Counted from the stretch's first letter, positions 36,807-44,932 are shown. The stretch: 64,000 bases of DNA from Virgibacillus sp. 7505 (GCF_002272135.1 NZ_NPBF01000037.1:1-64000), one strand, 5' to 3'. A program made the numbers and translations. Notes: generated by a model from the sequence alone, not told the origin.

Positions 36807-38069
36807 ATGATGGATACATTTGTGAATTTTTTACAAGGATTTCTTGATTTGGGTGCTACCGTAATACTGCCGGTAGCAATCTTTCTTCTGGGACTTTTAT
36901 TCGGTCAGAAGCCAGGGAAGGCATTCCGTTCCGGGCTTACAATCGGAGTCGCTTTTGTCGGTATATTCCTCGTCGTCGACTTGCTGACGCTGAACCTAGG
37001 ACCTGCTGCACAGCAGATGGTTGATCGTTTGGGAGTAGATCTTAATGTAATCGATGTTGGATGGCCAGCCACTTCTTCCATAGCCTGGGCATCTGTCGTG
37101 GCCGCATTTATTATACCGCTTGGCCTTGTTGTCAATGTCATCATGCTCGTAACGAAGACGACAAAAACCATGAACGTGGATATTTGGAATTATTGGCACT
37201 ATACATTTATGGCTGCAGTTGTGTATACCGTTTCTGGAAGTGTAGTACAAGGGCTTATCGCAGCTGTCATTTTTCAGATTGTCTGTTTGAAAGTGGCTGA
37301 TTGGACGCAGCCAATGGTAGAGGAGTTCTATGAGATGCCAGGCGTGACTGTTGCGACAGGCAGTACGATTTCTTATGCTCCGGGGATACTCATTGTTAAG
37401 CTGATAGAGAAGATACCAGGCTTGAATAAGATACATGCCGATCCTGAAACGATTCAAAAGAGATTCGGTATTTTCGGGGACTCGATGGTAATTGGATTAT
37501 TATTAGGCGCTGCTATAGGTGCGTTAGCGGGTTATGGAGTTGGAGATATTATTGAAATCGGAATGGCAATGGCTGCTGTCATGGTTTTGATGCCCCGAAT
37601 GGTGAAAATTCTTATGGAAGGGCTGATGCCAGTATCAGAGTCTGCCAGGAACTGGCTAAGTAAGCGATTCGGTAACAGTGAAATTAATATTGGGCTGGAT
37701 GCAGCAGTATTATTGGGGCATCCAGCAGTCATCTCGACCGCTCTGATCTTAACGCCAATTACCGTTCTGCTGGCGGTTATCCTGCCTGGAAATGCCGTTT
37801 TGCCTTTTGCGGATTTGGCCACTATACCATTTATCGTTGCTTTCATCGTTGGAGCAGCCAAAGGAAACATTATCCATTCTGTAATAACTGGTACAATCAT
37901 GATTGCCTTATCTCTGTATATGGCCACAGATATAGCTCCTATTTTCACAGACATGACGACTGCTGCTAATATTGAAATGCCAGAAGGCTCGGCGATGGTA
38001 TCTAGCATTGATCAGGGAGGCAACTTAGTCAACTGGATTATATGGAAGGTTTTCGCAATATTCAATTAA
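36807..38069 (+). CDS. gatC: PTS EIIC permease, galactitol family
   Basis: 420-residue membrane permease of the PTS galactitol (EIIC-GAT) family, with about 9-11 hydrophobic helices. The N-terminus LGATVILPVAIFLLGLLFGQ (about 13-32) and the GDSMVIGLLLGAAIGALAGY segment are visible. Two adjacent ATGs (36807, 36810) are possible starts after a GGGGG-type site. It imports and phosphorylates a polyol together with the EIIA/EIIB above. Related EIIC proteins act on galactitol, arabitol or other pentitols, so gatC is a family name, not a substrate claim. Confidence 0.87.
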   Translation: MMDTFVNFLQGFLDLGATVILPVAIFLLGLLFGQKPGKAFRSGLTIGVAFVGIFLVVDLLTLNLGPAAQQMVDRLGVDLNVIDVGWPATSSIAWASVVAAFIIPLGLVVNVIMLVTKTTKTMNVDIWNYWHYTFMAAVVYTVSGSVVQGLIAAVIFQIVCLKVADWTQPMVEEFYEMPGVTVATGSTISYAPGILIVKLIEKIPGLNKIHADPETIQKRFGIFGDSMVIGLLLGAAIGALAGYGVGDIIEIGMAMAAVMVLMPRMVKILMEGLMPVSESARNWLSKRFGNSEINIGLDAAVLLGHPAVISTALILTPITVLLAVILPGNAVLPFADLATIPFIVAFIVGAAKGNIIHSVITGTIMIALSLYMATDIAPIFTDMTTAANIEMPEGSAMVSSIDQGGNLVNWIIWKVFAIFN

Positions 38070-38089
38070 TGAATTAGGAGGAGCTCTAC

Positions 38090-39133
38090 ATGCATGCTTT
38101 GGTGAAAAAGGAGTTAGGCTTTGGCAACCTTATCATTGAAAATAAACCGGAGCCTTACCCAGAAGATGATCAAGTGAAAATAAAAGTAACTTATGCTGGC
38201 ATATGCGGATCTGATATCCACACGTATGAAGGAAGCTACCAAGTAGCTGCTCCTGTCACATTAGGACATGAGTTTGCTGGCGTTGTAGTCGATGTTGGGA
38301 GTAATGTCAGCCATCTGAAGCCAGGAGATCGGGTTACTTCCGAGACGACTTTCTATATATGCGGGCAATGCAGCTATTGTCAGCAGAAGGATTATAACTT
38401 ATGCAAGTATCGAAAAGGACTTGGAACACAGCAGGATGGCGGCTTTGCAACTTATGTGATTGCAAGGGCTGAAAGCATTCACCATATTCCGGATAATGTT
38501 GATGATCAGTCAGCAGCAATGACAGAAGCGCTAGCTTGCACACATCATGCAGTAGCTAAAACAACGATTAGACCAAATGACATTGTAGTCGTTATAGGAC
38601 CAGGGCCTATTGGTCTTTTGACTGCGCAAGTTGCTAAAAGCAAAGGGGCTACGGTACTTATCACCGGCTTGTCATCTGATACAGTTCGGTTGGAAAAAGC
38701 AAAGGAACTTGGAATTGACTATGTGATCAACGTACAGGAAGAATCGCTGGAAGAGATTATTTCAGGACTGACAGATGGATATGGAGCGGATGTCGTTTTT
38801 GAATGTTCAGGTGCGATTCCAGCTGCGCGTCAGGGGTTGTCACTTCTTCGAAAAAAGGGACAGTACGCTCAAGTAGGTTTGTTTGCCGAGTCAGCCATTC
38901 CGTTTGATATGGAGCAGGTTATTCAAAAGGAATTGAAGATAATTGGCAGCAGGAGCCAAAAGCCCGCTGACTGGGAACCTTCGCTGCATCTGATGGAGAG
39001 CGGTGCCGTGGATGCAGCTGCGCTTGTCACCCACATTTTCGATATAACAGAATGGGAGAAGGCTTATCAATTAATCAAATCGGGAGAAGCAATTAAAGTC
39101 CTTCTGACACCAACGAAAGAAGGTGAAAAATGA
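38090..39133 (+). CDS. Zinc-dependent medium-chain dehydrogenase (polyol type)
   Basis: 347-residue MDR enzyme. Catalytic zinc ligands are in AGICGSDIHTYEG (about 35-47) and LGHEFAGVV (about 58-66). The structural zinc Cys cluster is CGQCSYCQQKDYNLC (about 92-106), and the NAD(P) motif is VIGPGPIGLLTAQ. It resembles sorbitol/threonine/galactitol-phosphate dehydrogenases. As a gene directly after EIIC, it should oxidise the imported polyol phosphate or its product. The stop codon overlaps the aldolase start (ATGA). Confidence 0.85.
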   Translation: MHALVKKELGFGNLIIENKPEPYPEDDQVKIKVTYAGICGSDIHTYEGSYQVAAPVTLGHEFAGVVVDVGSNVSHLKPGDRVTSETTFYICGQCSYCQQKDYNLCKYRKGLGTQQDGGFATYVIARAESIHHIPDNVDDQSAAMTEALACTHHAVAKTTIRPNDIVVVIGPGPIGLLTAQVAKSKGATVLITGLSSDTVRLEKAKELGIDYVINVQEESLEEIISGLTDGYGADVVFECSGAIPAARQGLSLLRKKGQYAQVGLFAESAIPFDMEQVIQKELKIIGSRSQKPADWEPSLHLMESGAVDAAALVTHIFDITEWEKAYQLIKSGEAIKVLLTPTKEGEK

Positions 39134-39804
39134 TGGAAAAAGAAAAGCTGATTGAGTTGATCGATTACACACTGCTGTCTCCAGTTGCCAGTAAAGAGAT
39201 TATAAAAACATTTTGTCTAGAAGCGATAACTCATGGATTCCGGACAGTCTTCGTAAATCCATGGTATGTCCCCTATGCTTATACAATCCTGTCACCCCAT
39301 GGAATTAAAGTAGGAGCACCTATTGGCTTTTCGCTAGGCGGTGCCACTACAAGAGTTAAAGTAGAAGAAACGAAAGCGGCGATTGAAGATGGAGCTTCGG
39401 AAATCGATATGCTTGTGAACCTGGGAGCGGTGAAATCCAGAGAATTCAATGCTGTTTATCAGGATATCGATGCTGTGGTAAGAGCTGCGGGAGGATTGAC
39501 AACGAAGGTCATCCTCGAGACCTCTTTGTTAAACCTAGCTGAGAAACGAGAGGTGACGGAAATTGTCATGGCAGCAGGAGCGGATTTTGTTAAAACAGCG
39601 ACCGGATTCAACGGTGGAGGTGCGACAGTAGAGGATATTGAACTTTTATCCGACATTTCACAAGGTAAGATAGGTGTAAAGGCTGCGGGAGGCATTAGAA
39701 CCTATGAAGATGCAATCAAAATGATTGAGGCAGGTGCAACGCGAATCGGTGCAAGCGGGGCTGTAGCAATTATTCAGAACAGAAAATCAAAAGCCGACTA
39801 CTAA
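39130..39804 (+). CDS. deoC: DERA-family aldolase (deoxyribose-phosphate aldolase)
   Basis: 224-residue class I aldolase with the full DERA catalytic set. Asp is in EIDMLVNLGAVKS (about 97-109), the Schiff-base Lys in FVKTATGFNGGG (about 154-165) and the second Lys in IGVKAAGGIRTYEDA (about 181-195). It cleaves 2-deoxyribose 5-phosphate to acetaldehyde and glyceraldehyde 3-phosphate, or a related aldol. Its position inside a PTS polyol operon, not with pyrimidine-nucleoside genes, suggests it acts on the oxidised PTS product. ATG at 39130 or 39133. Confidence 0.86.
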   Translation: MMEKEKLIELIDYTLLSPVASKEIIKTFCLEAITHGFRTVFVNPWYVPYAYTILSPHGIKVGAPIGFSLGGATTRVKVEETKAAIEDGASEIDMLVNLGAVKSREFNAVYQDIDAVVRAAGGLTTKVILETSLLNLAEKREVTEIVMAAGADFVKTATGFNGGGATVEDIELLSDISQGKIGVKAAGGIRTYEDAIKMIEAGATRIGASGAVAIIQNRKSKADY

Positions 39805-39818
39805 TTGGAGGTGTAAAG

Positions 39819-39965
39819 ATGGTAGATATGATGCTTGATTTTATGCTCGGATCCTTGAGGGAAGTAAGTGCCTTCTATTTTGCACATCAATTGATTTTTA
39901 ATGGCCTAATTATAGGTGGCGTATGCCTGAAACTGTTCACGAAGAAGAGAACGAAGCAGACATAA
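39819..39965 (+). CDS. 48-residue predicted membrane peptide in the PTS operon
   Basis: Small ORF with a strong GGAGGTG site 6 bases before the ATG. It fits the gap between the aldolase (14 bases) and the second dehydrogenase (15 bases). One hydrophobic helix (FAHQLIFNGLIIGGVCLKLF, about 21-40) is followed by a basic tail KKRTKQT, the positive-inside pattern of a single-pass protein. The N-terminus is Met/Asp-rich (MVDMMLDFML). Not recognised; perhaps a small partner of the EIIC permease. Confidence 0.6.
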   Translation: MVDMMLDFMLGSLREVSAFYFAHQLIFNGLIIGGVCLKLFTKKRTKQT

Positions 39966-39980
39966 AAGGATGGGACATGA

Positions 39981-41033
39981 ATGAAGACGCTGAATCTGTA
40001 TGGAGTTGAAGATTTAAGGTTTGAACAATCTCCGCGCCCAACGATTGAAGAGGAAAACGATGTAATCATAAGAATCACTGCTGCAGGTATTTGCGGTTCA
40101 GATCTGTCGCGGTATAAAAAGCTTGGTCCCTATAGAGCTGGTATGACATTCGGTCATGAATTCTCAGGGGTGGTGGAGGAAACGGGAGCGGCTGTCACTA
40201 ATGTAAAAAGAGGAGATAGAGTGGCTGCCTGTCCGACACATGCATGTGGAAACTGCTGCTATTGCAAGAGCGGTCAGCCTTCGCGATGTGAGGATTTAAT
40301 GGTCATCGGATCCAAGGTACCTGGTGCTTTTGCAGAGTATGTAAAGCTGCCAGCAAATCATGTTATACCACTTCCTCCTGAAGTGAATGATGAGACGGCG
40401 GCACTTATTGAGCCTGCTGCTGTTGTAGCTCATGGTTTCTATCGGACACAAATCAAACCTGGAGCAACTGTTGCTGTAATGGGAGCGGGAAGTATCGGGC
40501 TGCTTGCGATACAATGGGCTAGAATCTTTGGAGCGAAGACAGTCATTGCCATCGATATCGATAAAAGAAAATTGGATATTGCTTTAGAAATTGGTGCCGA
40601 TTATGTGATTGATGGTTCGGGAGCTGAACCTCATGAAGCGATACTGGCATACACAGATGGAACTGGAGTTGACCTGGCAATCGAATCAGCCGGCTCACCA
40701 GTGACATCCGCACAAGTATTATCACTTCCTAAAAAAGGCGGAGAGATTGTCTATTTGGGTATCCCATACGCTGATATACGAATTGAGAGATTTTATTTTG
40801 AGAAAATCGTCAGAAATGAGCTTACAATTCACGGCTCTTGGAATGCTTTATCTGCTCCTTTTCCAGGTCAAGAGTGGACAAATGCTATTCATTACATGAA
40901 AACTGGCCAAATAAATGGAGAGAAAATGATAAGTCATCACATACCTTTAAGTGAAGGTCCTGCAATTTTTAAGCAGCTTACCGATCGAAGTATTGATGCC
41001 GTGAAGGTGCTATTTCATCCGCAATATAACTAA
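39981..41033 (+). CDS. gatD: Galactitol-1-phosphate 5-dehydrogenase-like zinc dehydrogenase
   Basis: 350-residue zinc MDR protein. Catalytic-zinc segment AGICGSDLSRYKK (about 35-47), FGHEFSGVV (about 56-64), structural Cys set CGNCCYCKSGQPSRC (about 90-104) and nucleotide motif VMGAGSIGLLAIQWA are visible. It resembles GatD more than the first dehydrogenase does. Last gene of the operon, followed by a terminator. Two dehydrogenases in one operon suggest two oxidation steps or two stereoisomeric substrates. Confidence 0.82.
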   Translation: MKTLNLYGVEDLRFEQSPRPTIEEENDVIIRITAAGICGSDLSRYKKLGPYRAGMTFGHEFSGVVEETGAAVTNVKRGDRVAACPTHACGNCCYCKSGQPSRCEDLMVIGSKVPGAFAEYVKLPANHVIPLPPEVNDETAALIEPAAVVAHGFYRTQIKPGATVAVMGAGSIGLLAIQWARIFGAKTVIAIDIDKRKLDIALEIGADYVIDGSGAEPHEAILAYTDGTGVDLAIESAGSPVTSAQVLSLPKKGGEIVYLGIPYADIRIERFYFEKIVRNELTIHGSWNALSAPFPGQEWTNAIHYMKTGQINGEKMISHHIPLSEGPAIFKQLTDRSIDAVKVLFHPQYN

Positions 41034-41063
41034 GAAGATGTATGAGAATACATCTTCTTTTTT
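41032..41063 (+). terminator. Terminator of the PTS operon
   Basis: 12-bp stem AAGAAGATGTAT/ATACATCTTCTT, four-base loop, T tract; the stem begins within the gatD stop codon. Confidence 0.88.
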
Positions 41064-41093
41064 GTGCAATGAGGTCTGAAAATTAGGGGGCAT

Positions 41094-41118
41094 GTTTATA
41101 AAATGCTTTACCGGGAAT
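41094..41118 (+). promoter_or_regulatory. Sigma-B-like promoter of the second YflT gene
   Basis: GTTTAT, 13-base spacer, GGGAAT; 46 bases upstream of the ATG. Confidence 0.7.
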
Positions 41119-41163
41119 ACAAAAAACATGAAACACTTCAAAACTATTTAGGAGGCATACAAC

Positions 41164-42030
41164 ATGTTAGCACAAAACAAAATCGAAACCTTCCAAAATG
41201 AAAATGATGTGATCGTAAGAGTGAACGAATTGAAATCCAAAGGTATTCAAGAAAACAAAGTAACAGTCATTACAGACAAGAAACCTGAATCCTCTATTCT
41301 GGCTGACAGATTGAGCGTGAACTATAAGGAGGCTAAAGGTTCCTTTGGCGATAAGGTATCTGCTTTGTTTTCCGGAGACGATCCAGAGGAGAAGGCATTA
41401 GAGGATCTTAACTTGAACCAAAAAGAAACTGACCGTTATGTAGATGAATTGAAGAGCGGGAAAATCCTGTTGTTTGTTCATCCCTCAGCACAGCAAAAAT
41501 TGCAGGGAGATGCCTCAGCAACAAATAGTGACACATTAAGAGCACAAGAAAAAAATACAACACCTGTAAATAACACAACACAAACTGGCAATACTGCTTT
41601 TGCGGATTTGAATAGCGGTAAAACAGGACAACCTAATGCATCCCAGACAGAACAAATGGAATTGCATGAAGAGGTAGTCGATGTTGATACGAATACAGTG
41701 AAATCCGGTGAGGTTAATATTGATAAACGTACGGTGACGGATCAAGAAGAATTTGAGGTTCCTGTAACAAAACAGGAAGTGAGTATCGAACGCCGCCCAG
41801 TCAATAAAGTAAGTGAGCGAGGGAAAACAGCTGGAGCTTACACAGAAAAAGATGAAATTCATGTGCCGGTGTTCGAAGAAAAAGTAGATGTGGATAAGAA
41901 AGACGTCATAAAAGAAGAGATTGTCGTCAATAAGAAAGACGTCAAAGAAAATGTCCATGTACGTGAAAACGTAAGACGTGAAGAAGCAGAGATTAAAGAT
42001 ACTACAAATAAAAATAATGGTCTGAAATAA
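41164..42030 (+). CDS. YflT-DUF2382 stress protein
   Basis: 288 residues. The YflT domain (about 1-105) is paralogous to the gene at 33209. A polar Asn/Thr/Gln linker (about 106-165) leads to a DUF2382-like domain (about 165-285). That domain shows alternating short beta motifs: MELHEEVVDVDTNTVKSGE, EEFEVPVTKQEVSIERRPV, DEIHVPVFEEKVDVDKKDV and KENVHVRENVRREE. The protein is very hydrophilic and Lys/Glu-rich, with no membrane segments. A sigma-B-like promoter and GGAGG site precede it. Probably a general stress protein; molecular role unknown. Confidence 0.85.
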   Translation: MLAQNKIETFQNENDVIVRVNELKSKGIQENKVTVITDKKPESSILADRLSVNYKEAKGSFGDKVSALFSGDDPEEKALEDLNLNQKETDRYVDELKSGKILLFVHPSAQQKLQGDASATNSDTLRAQEKNTTPVNNTTQTGNTAFADLNSGKTGQPNASQTEQMELHEEVVDVDTNTVKSGEVNIDKRTVTDQEEFEVPVTKQEVSIERRPVNKVSERGKTAGAYTEKDEIHVPVFEEKVDVDKKDVIKEEIVVNKKDVKENVHVRENVRREEAEIKDTTNKNNGLK

Positions 42031-42032
42031 TC

Positions 42033-42067
42033 AAAAAGCTCACCAGTATATGCTGGTGAGCTTTTTG
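42033..42067. terminator. Bidirectional terminator, YflT2 gene / manganese catalase
   Basis: 14-bp stem (42033-42046 with 42053-42066) with T tracts on both strands. Confidence 0.9.
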
Positions 42068-42069
42068 TC

Positions 42070-42933
42070 TTATCGATTCAAGTCACTTATTCCGGTGCTA
42101 TGCTCATTTGGAAGTTCCGGCAATTCAGGTACAGGGAAGCCAGCTGGCGGTTGGGAAACTGAGAATTCCCCGCCATTTCTGCTAGGTACGGTTCCCTGGA
42201 TGATTTCTGCGATACGGGTTTGATCAAGACGGAAATTGAATTGTGTATTATGGAAGCCCATATCTACGAATTTTTTACATTCAGGATATTTGTTGATGTC
42301 ATAATTCGGCACCGGTAAGATTCTGCCCCAATCCACACCTAGTGTTTCCAATGCTTTTGCAAAAGCGTTCTGGTGTGCATTATCCCGAACGATAAGGAAA
42401 GCTAAAGTTTCCCGGAACGTAGCATTGGAACTCATTTCATATATACGTGTCTTTTGCAAAACGCCAGTTGATTCCAGCACGACGTTATTCAGCAGGTCAG
42501 CAATCAAGTTGCCATGGTTGTAAACCCATGAGCCATTCCATGGATTACCTGCCGCATCAAATGGTATAGAAGACTGTGCACCGATAATATAGTGATGCGG
42601 GTTTACGTTAGGCGTCTGTTCGATTGGACCGTCAAGTGGAGCTCCATCGGGCGCGGTGTTTCCTGCTCCACCTTCACCAGACTCGTCCAGCAAGGCATTG
42701 ATTGTATTTTGCACCAGCTCAACGTGAGCTATTTCTTCCAGGAAGATACCGCGCAGAAGGTCTCGGAACTGTTTCTGTTTTCCTCGGAAGTTCGAGCTTT
42801 GGAAGAAGAATTGCATCATAGTGCGCATTTCTCCATAATGACCGCCTAGGATTTCCTGCAATACTTTCGCAGCAGCGGGATCTGGCTTATCCGGTTTGAT
42901 GATATTGATTAATTCCTCTTTGTAATAATACAT
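42070..42933 (-). CDS. Manganese catalase
   Basis: 287-residue ferritin-like di-manganese catalase, disproportionating hydrogen peroxide in the cytosol. Ligand segments are visible as QEILGGHYGEMRTMMQFFFQ (about 27-46), FLEEIAHVELVQ (Glu and His, about 64-75) and RDNAHQNAFAKAL (about 180-192). I start at MYYYKEELI because GAGGTG lies 7 bases upstream; a TTG 15 bases earlier overlaps that site. It is close in type to B. subtilis YdbD/YjgC and CotJC-like enzymes. The neighbourhood (YflT, RsbR-like) suggests stress expression. Confidence 0.88.
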   Translation of the reverse strand: MYYYKEELINIIKPDKPDPAAAKVLQEILGGHYGEMRTMMQFFFQSSNFRGKQKQFRDLLRGIFLEEIAHVELVQNTINALLDESGEGGAGNTAPDGAPLDGPIEQTPNVNPHHYIIGAQSSIPFDAAGNPWNGSWVYNHGNLIADLLNNVVLESTGVLQKTRIYEMSSNATFRETLAFLIVRDNAHQNAFAKALETLGVDWGRILPVPNYDINKYPECKKFVDMGFHNTQFNFRLDQTRIAEIIQGTVPSRNGGEFSVSQPPAGFPVPELPELPNEHSTGISDLNR

Positions 42934-43118
42934 TGAAGAGCACCTCAACTTCCTGTCGATTTAATCTTATTGTCCTCTGTCATGTTTCCCATTATTCATC
43001 TCAACTTAGGAAAATGGTATTATTTTTCCTTTATATCATCTGTTCTGTATAGATTTACATCAAAAAAAGATGCTATAGTAAAATGTGTTTAGATTACTTA
43101 GAAATAAGGAGCAGAGAA

Positions 43119-43955
43119 ATGCTATATCAACAGGAGTTACATCGGCACTATCTGGAAAATATAGATCACATAGTAGAGAAGTGGTACGCTGCAGCTGACA
43201 AATCGAGCGGCGTATATTCGGTAACAGATCCGGATGCAATTGCGCAGCTGAAAGCACAGAATAGAGGATTTCACGAGCAATTTTGTGAAGTTTTGAATCA
43301 GGATTCCAATGTTTCGTGTGATGCATTTGAGGATTGGATCGTTTCTATTGCCAAGGATGATCGGCACTTGGATACACCGATTGAAGCAATCATAAATGAA
43401 TTCTATCGCAATCAGGCATTGTATCTCGAGGTTCTTCGGGAATTCTGCAAGGAGAAGAAAGTAGATGCACAGACAGCTTTGGATTATTATCAGAAAATAA
43501 CCGATTCGTTTAATCAGGTGATCGTCTGGTTCATCAGTGAAAATGCAAAGCAATCTGAGTTCAAATTACAGGCTCAGCAGGATATGATACTGGAGCTTAG
43601 CACACCTGTAATTTCATTGACACCTACTGTGGCGCTATTGCCGCTTGTAGGAGAAATCGATACGAATCGAGCTCAGTATATGATGGATAACGTACTGCAT
43701 AGCTGCTCGAAGCTGGGAGTCGATCATCTATTCATTGATATGTCGGGTGTCGTCGTTATCGACACGATGGTGGCCCAGCGGATTTTCTCTATTATCGAAT
43801 CGTTGAAGCTGCTCGGAGTAGAGACTATCATTTCCGGTATGCGTCCTGAAATCGCCCAAACTTCCACCCAGCTAGGCATTCCGTTTAACCAGCTGAAGAC
43901 GACGCATTCCTTGAAGAATGCAGTAGAGAAGATTATGCTGCAGAAAATAAAGTGA
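43119..43955 (+). CDS. RsbR-family stressosome protein (STAS domain)
   Basis: 278 residues. The variable N-terminal domain (about 1-150), all helical and resembling the non-haem globin fold of RsbR proteins, would be the sensor. The C-terminal STAS domain (about 160-275) includes LSTPVISLTPTVALLPLVG and FIDMSGVVVIDTMVAQRI, with the Thr normally phosphorylated by RsbT. I use the ATG at 43119 after AAGGAG; an in-frame upstream ATG adds 12 residues. It is a probable stressosome subunit feeding sigma-B. RsbS and RsbT are not in this window. Confidence 0.84.
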   Translation: MLYQQELHRHYLENIDHIVEKWYAAADKSSGVYSVTDPDAIAQLKAQNRGFHEQFCEVLNQDSNVSCDAFEDWIVSIAKDDRHLDTPIEAIINEFYRNQALYLEVLREFCKEKKVDAQTALDYYQKITDSFNQVIVWFISENAKQSEFKLQAQQDMILELSTPVISLTPTVALLPLVGEIDTNRAQYMMDNVLHSCSKLGVDHLFIDMSGVVVIDTMVAQRIFSIIESLKLLGVETIISGMRPEIAQTSTQLGIPFNQLKTTHSLKNAVEKIMLQKIK

Positions 43956-43960
43956 TTGAA

Positions 43961-43992
43961 ATAAGAGCACTTCTAAAGTGCTCTTATTTTTT
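43961..43992 (+). terminator. Terminator of the RsbR-like gene
   Basis: 12-bp stem (43961-43972 with 43976-43987), three-base loop, T tract. Confidence 0.9.
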
Positions 43993-44010
43993 CGACAAAA
44001 GTCGACTTTC

Positions 44011-44062
44011 TTCATAATTTCAGGAGAAAGTAATACAATAGTATTTGTATAGTTCAAACTAT
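44011..44062 (+). promoter_or_regulatory. Promoter and palindromic operator of the SDR gene
   Basis: A TTCATA -35 (44011-44016), 17-base spacer and TACAAT -10 (44034-44039) are followed by a perfect inverted repeat ATAGTTCAAACTAT (44049-44062). The repeat covers the expected transcription start, a typical repressor position (MarR-like size). Confidence 0.5.
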
Positions 44063-44083
44063 CTACTATCGGAGGGGTTACAT

Positions 44084-44833
44084 ATGAGTAAAGTAGCAAT
44101 CATTACAGGGGCAGGCAGCGGTTTAGGCCAAGCTACGGCTGTACGACTTGCGGAAGAAGGCGTGAATATTGCCGTGGTTGATGTAAGTGAAAAAGGTGCT
44201 GGCGAGACTGTTGAATTAGTGAAACAAGCTGGAGCAGAAGCAATTTTCATCCAAGCAGATGTTTCCAAAGAAGCAGATGTTAAGAATTATGTAGATAAAA
44301 CTGTCGAGCATTTCGGTTCTATCGATTACTTCTTCAATAATGCCGGGATTTCAGGAAGCGGTAAATATTTCTTGGATTCTGATGTTGCAGAAATTGAACG
44401 CATCGTTGCGATCAATTTGCTAGGTGCACTTTATGGTGTCCGTTATGTAGCAGAAGTAATGGTGAAAAATGGCGGAGGATCAATCGTTAATACATCATCC
44501 AGTGCTGGTGTAATCGGTCAGGACTCTGTTGTGACGTATGCAGCGACAAAACATGCGATAGTCGGTATGACCAAAAGCTTGGTTGCGGAATATGCGAAGG
44601 ATGGTTTGCGTGTAAACGCAATAGCGCCAGGTCCTACAGAAACGAAGATGGTGGCAGAGTTTTATGCTGCTAATCCGAAAATGAAAGAAAATGCGACTGG
44701 CGGTATCCCGCAGAAACGTCTTGGAACACCGGAAGAAGTAGCAGAACTTGTTACATTCCTTCTTACTTCTAAAGCACAGTACATCAATGGGGAAGTTATC
44801 CGTATTGATGGCGGTTTTACGAATACGAAATAA
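44084..44833 (+). CDS. Short-chain dehydrogenase/reductase
   Basis: 249-residue classical SDR. Cofactor motif TGAGSGLGQA (about 8-17), NNAG (about 86-89), catalytic Ser in NTSSSAGV, YAATKHA (Y-x3-K, about 154-160) and IAPGPTETKM are all present. Asp after the second strand (VVDVSEK) favours NAD over NADP. Start at 44084 after GGAGGGG; an upstream in-frame ATG overlaps the palindrome and is unlikely. Monocistronic, with its own terminator. Substrate unknown. Confidence 0.87.
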   Translation: MSKVAIITGAGSGLGQATAVRLAEEGVNIAVVDVSEKGAGETVELVKQAGAEAIFIQADVSKEADVKNYVDKTVEHFGSIDYFFNNAGISGSGKYFLDSDVAEIERIVAINLLGALYGVRYVAEVMVKNGGGSIVNTSSSAGVIGQDSVVTYAATKHAIVGMTKSLVAEYAKDGLRVNAIAPGPTETKMVAEFYAANPKMKENATGGIPQKRLGTPEEVAELVTFLLTSKAQYINGEVIRIDGGFTNTK

Positions 44834-44847
44834 TTTTGTTAAAGAGG

Positions 44848-44880
44848 AGACGTCTTGCTTATAGTGAGACGTCTTTTTTT
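44848..44880 (+). terminator. Terminator of the SDR gene
   Basis: AGACGTCT (44848-44855) pairs with a second copy (44867-44874), then seven T. Confidence 0.8.
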
Positions 44881-44882
44881 AC

Positions 44883-44922
44883 ATAAAAAAACTCCGGAGA
44901 TGCCTAAAGGCAATCCGGAGTC
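44883..44922 (-). terminator. Terminator of rpsD
   Basis: Two stacked helices, ACTCCGGA/TCCGGAGT (44891-44898 with 44914-44921) and TGCC/GGCA inside. The A run at 44884-44890 gives a T tract on the minus strand. Confidence 0.88.
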
Positions 44923-44932
44923 TTTCAAGCAA

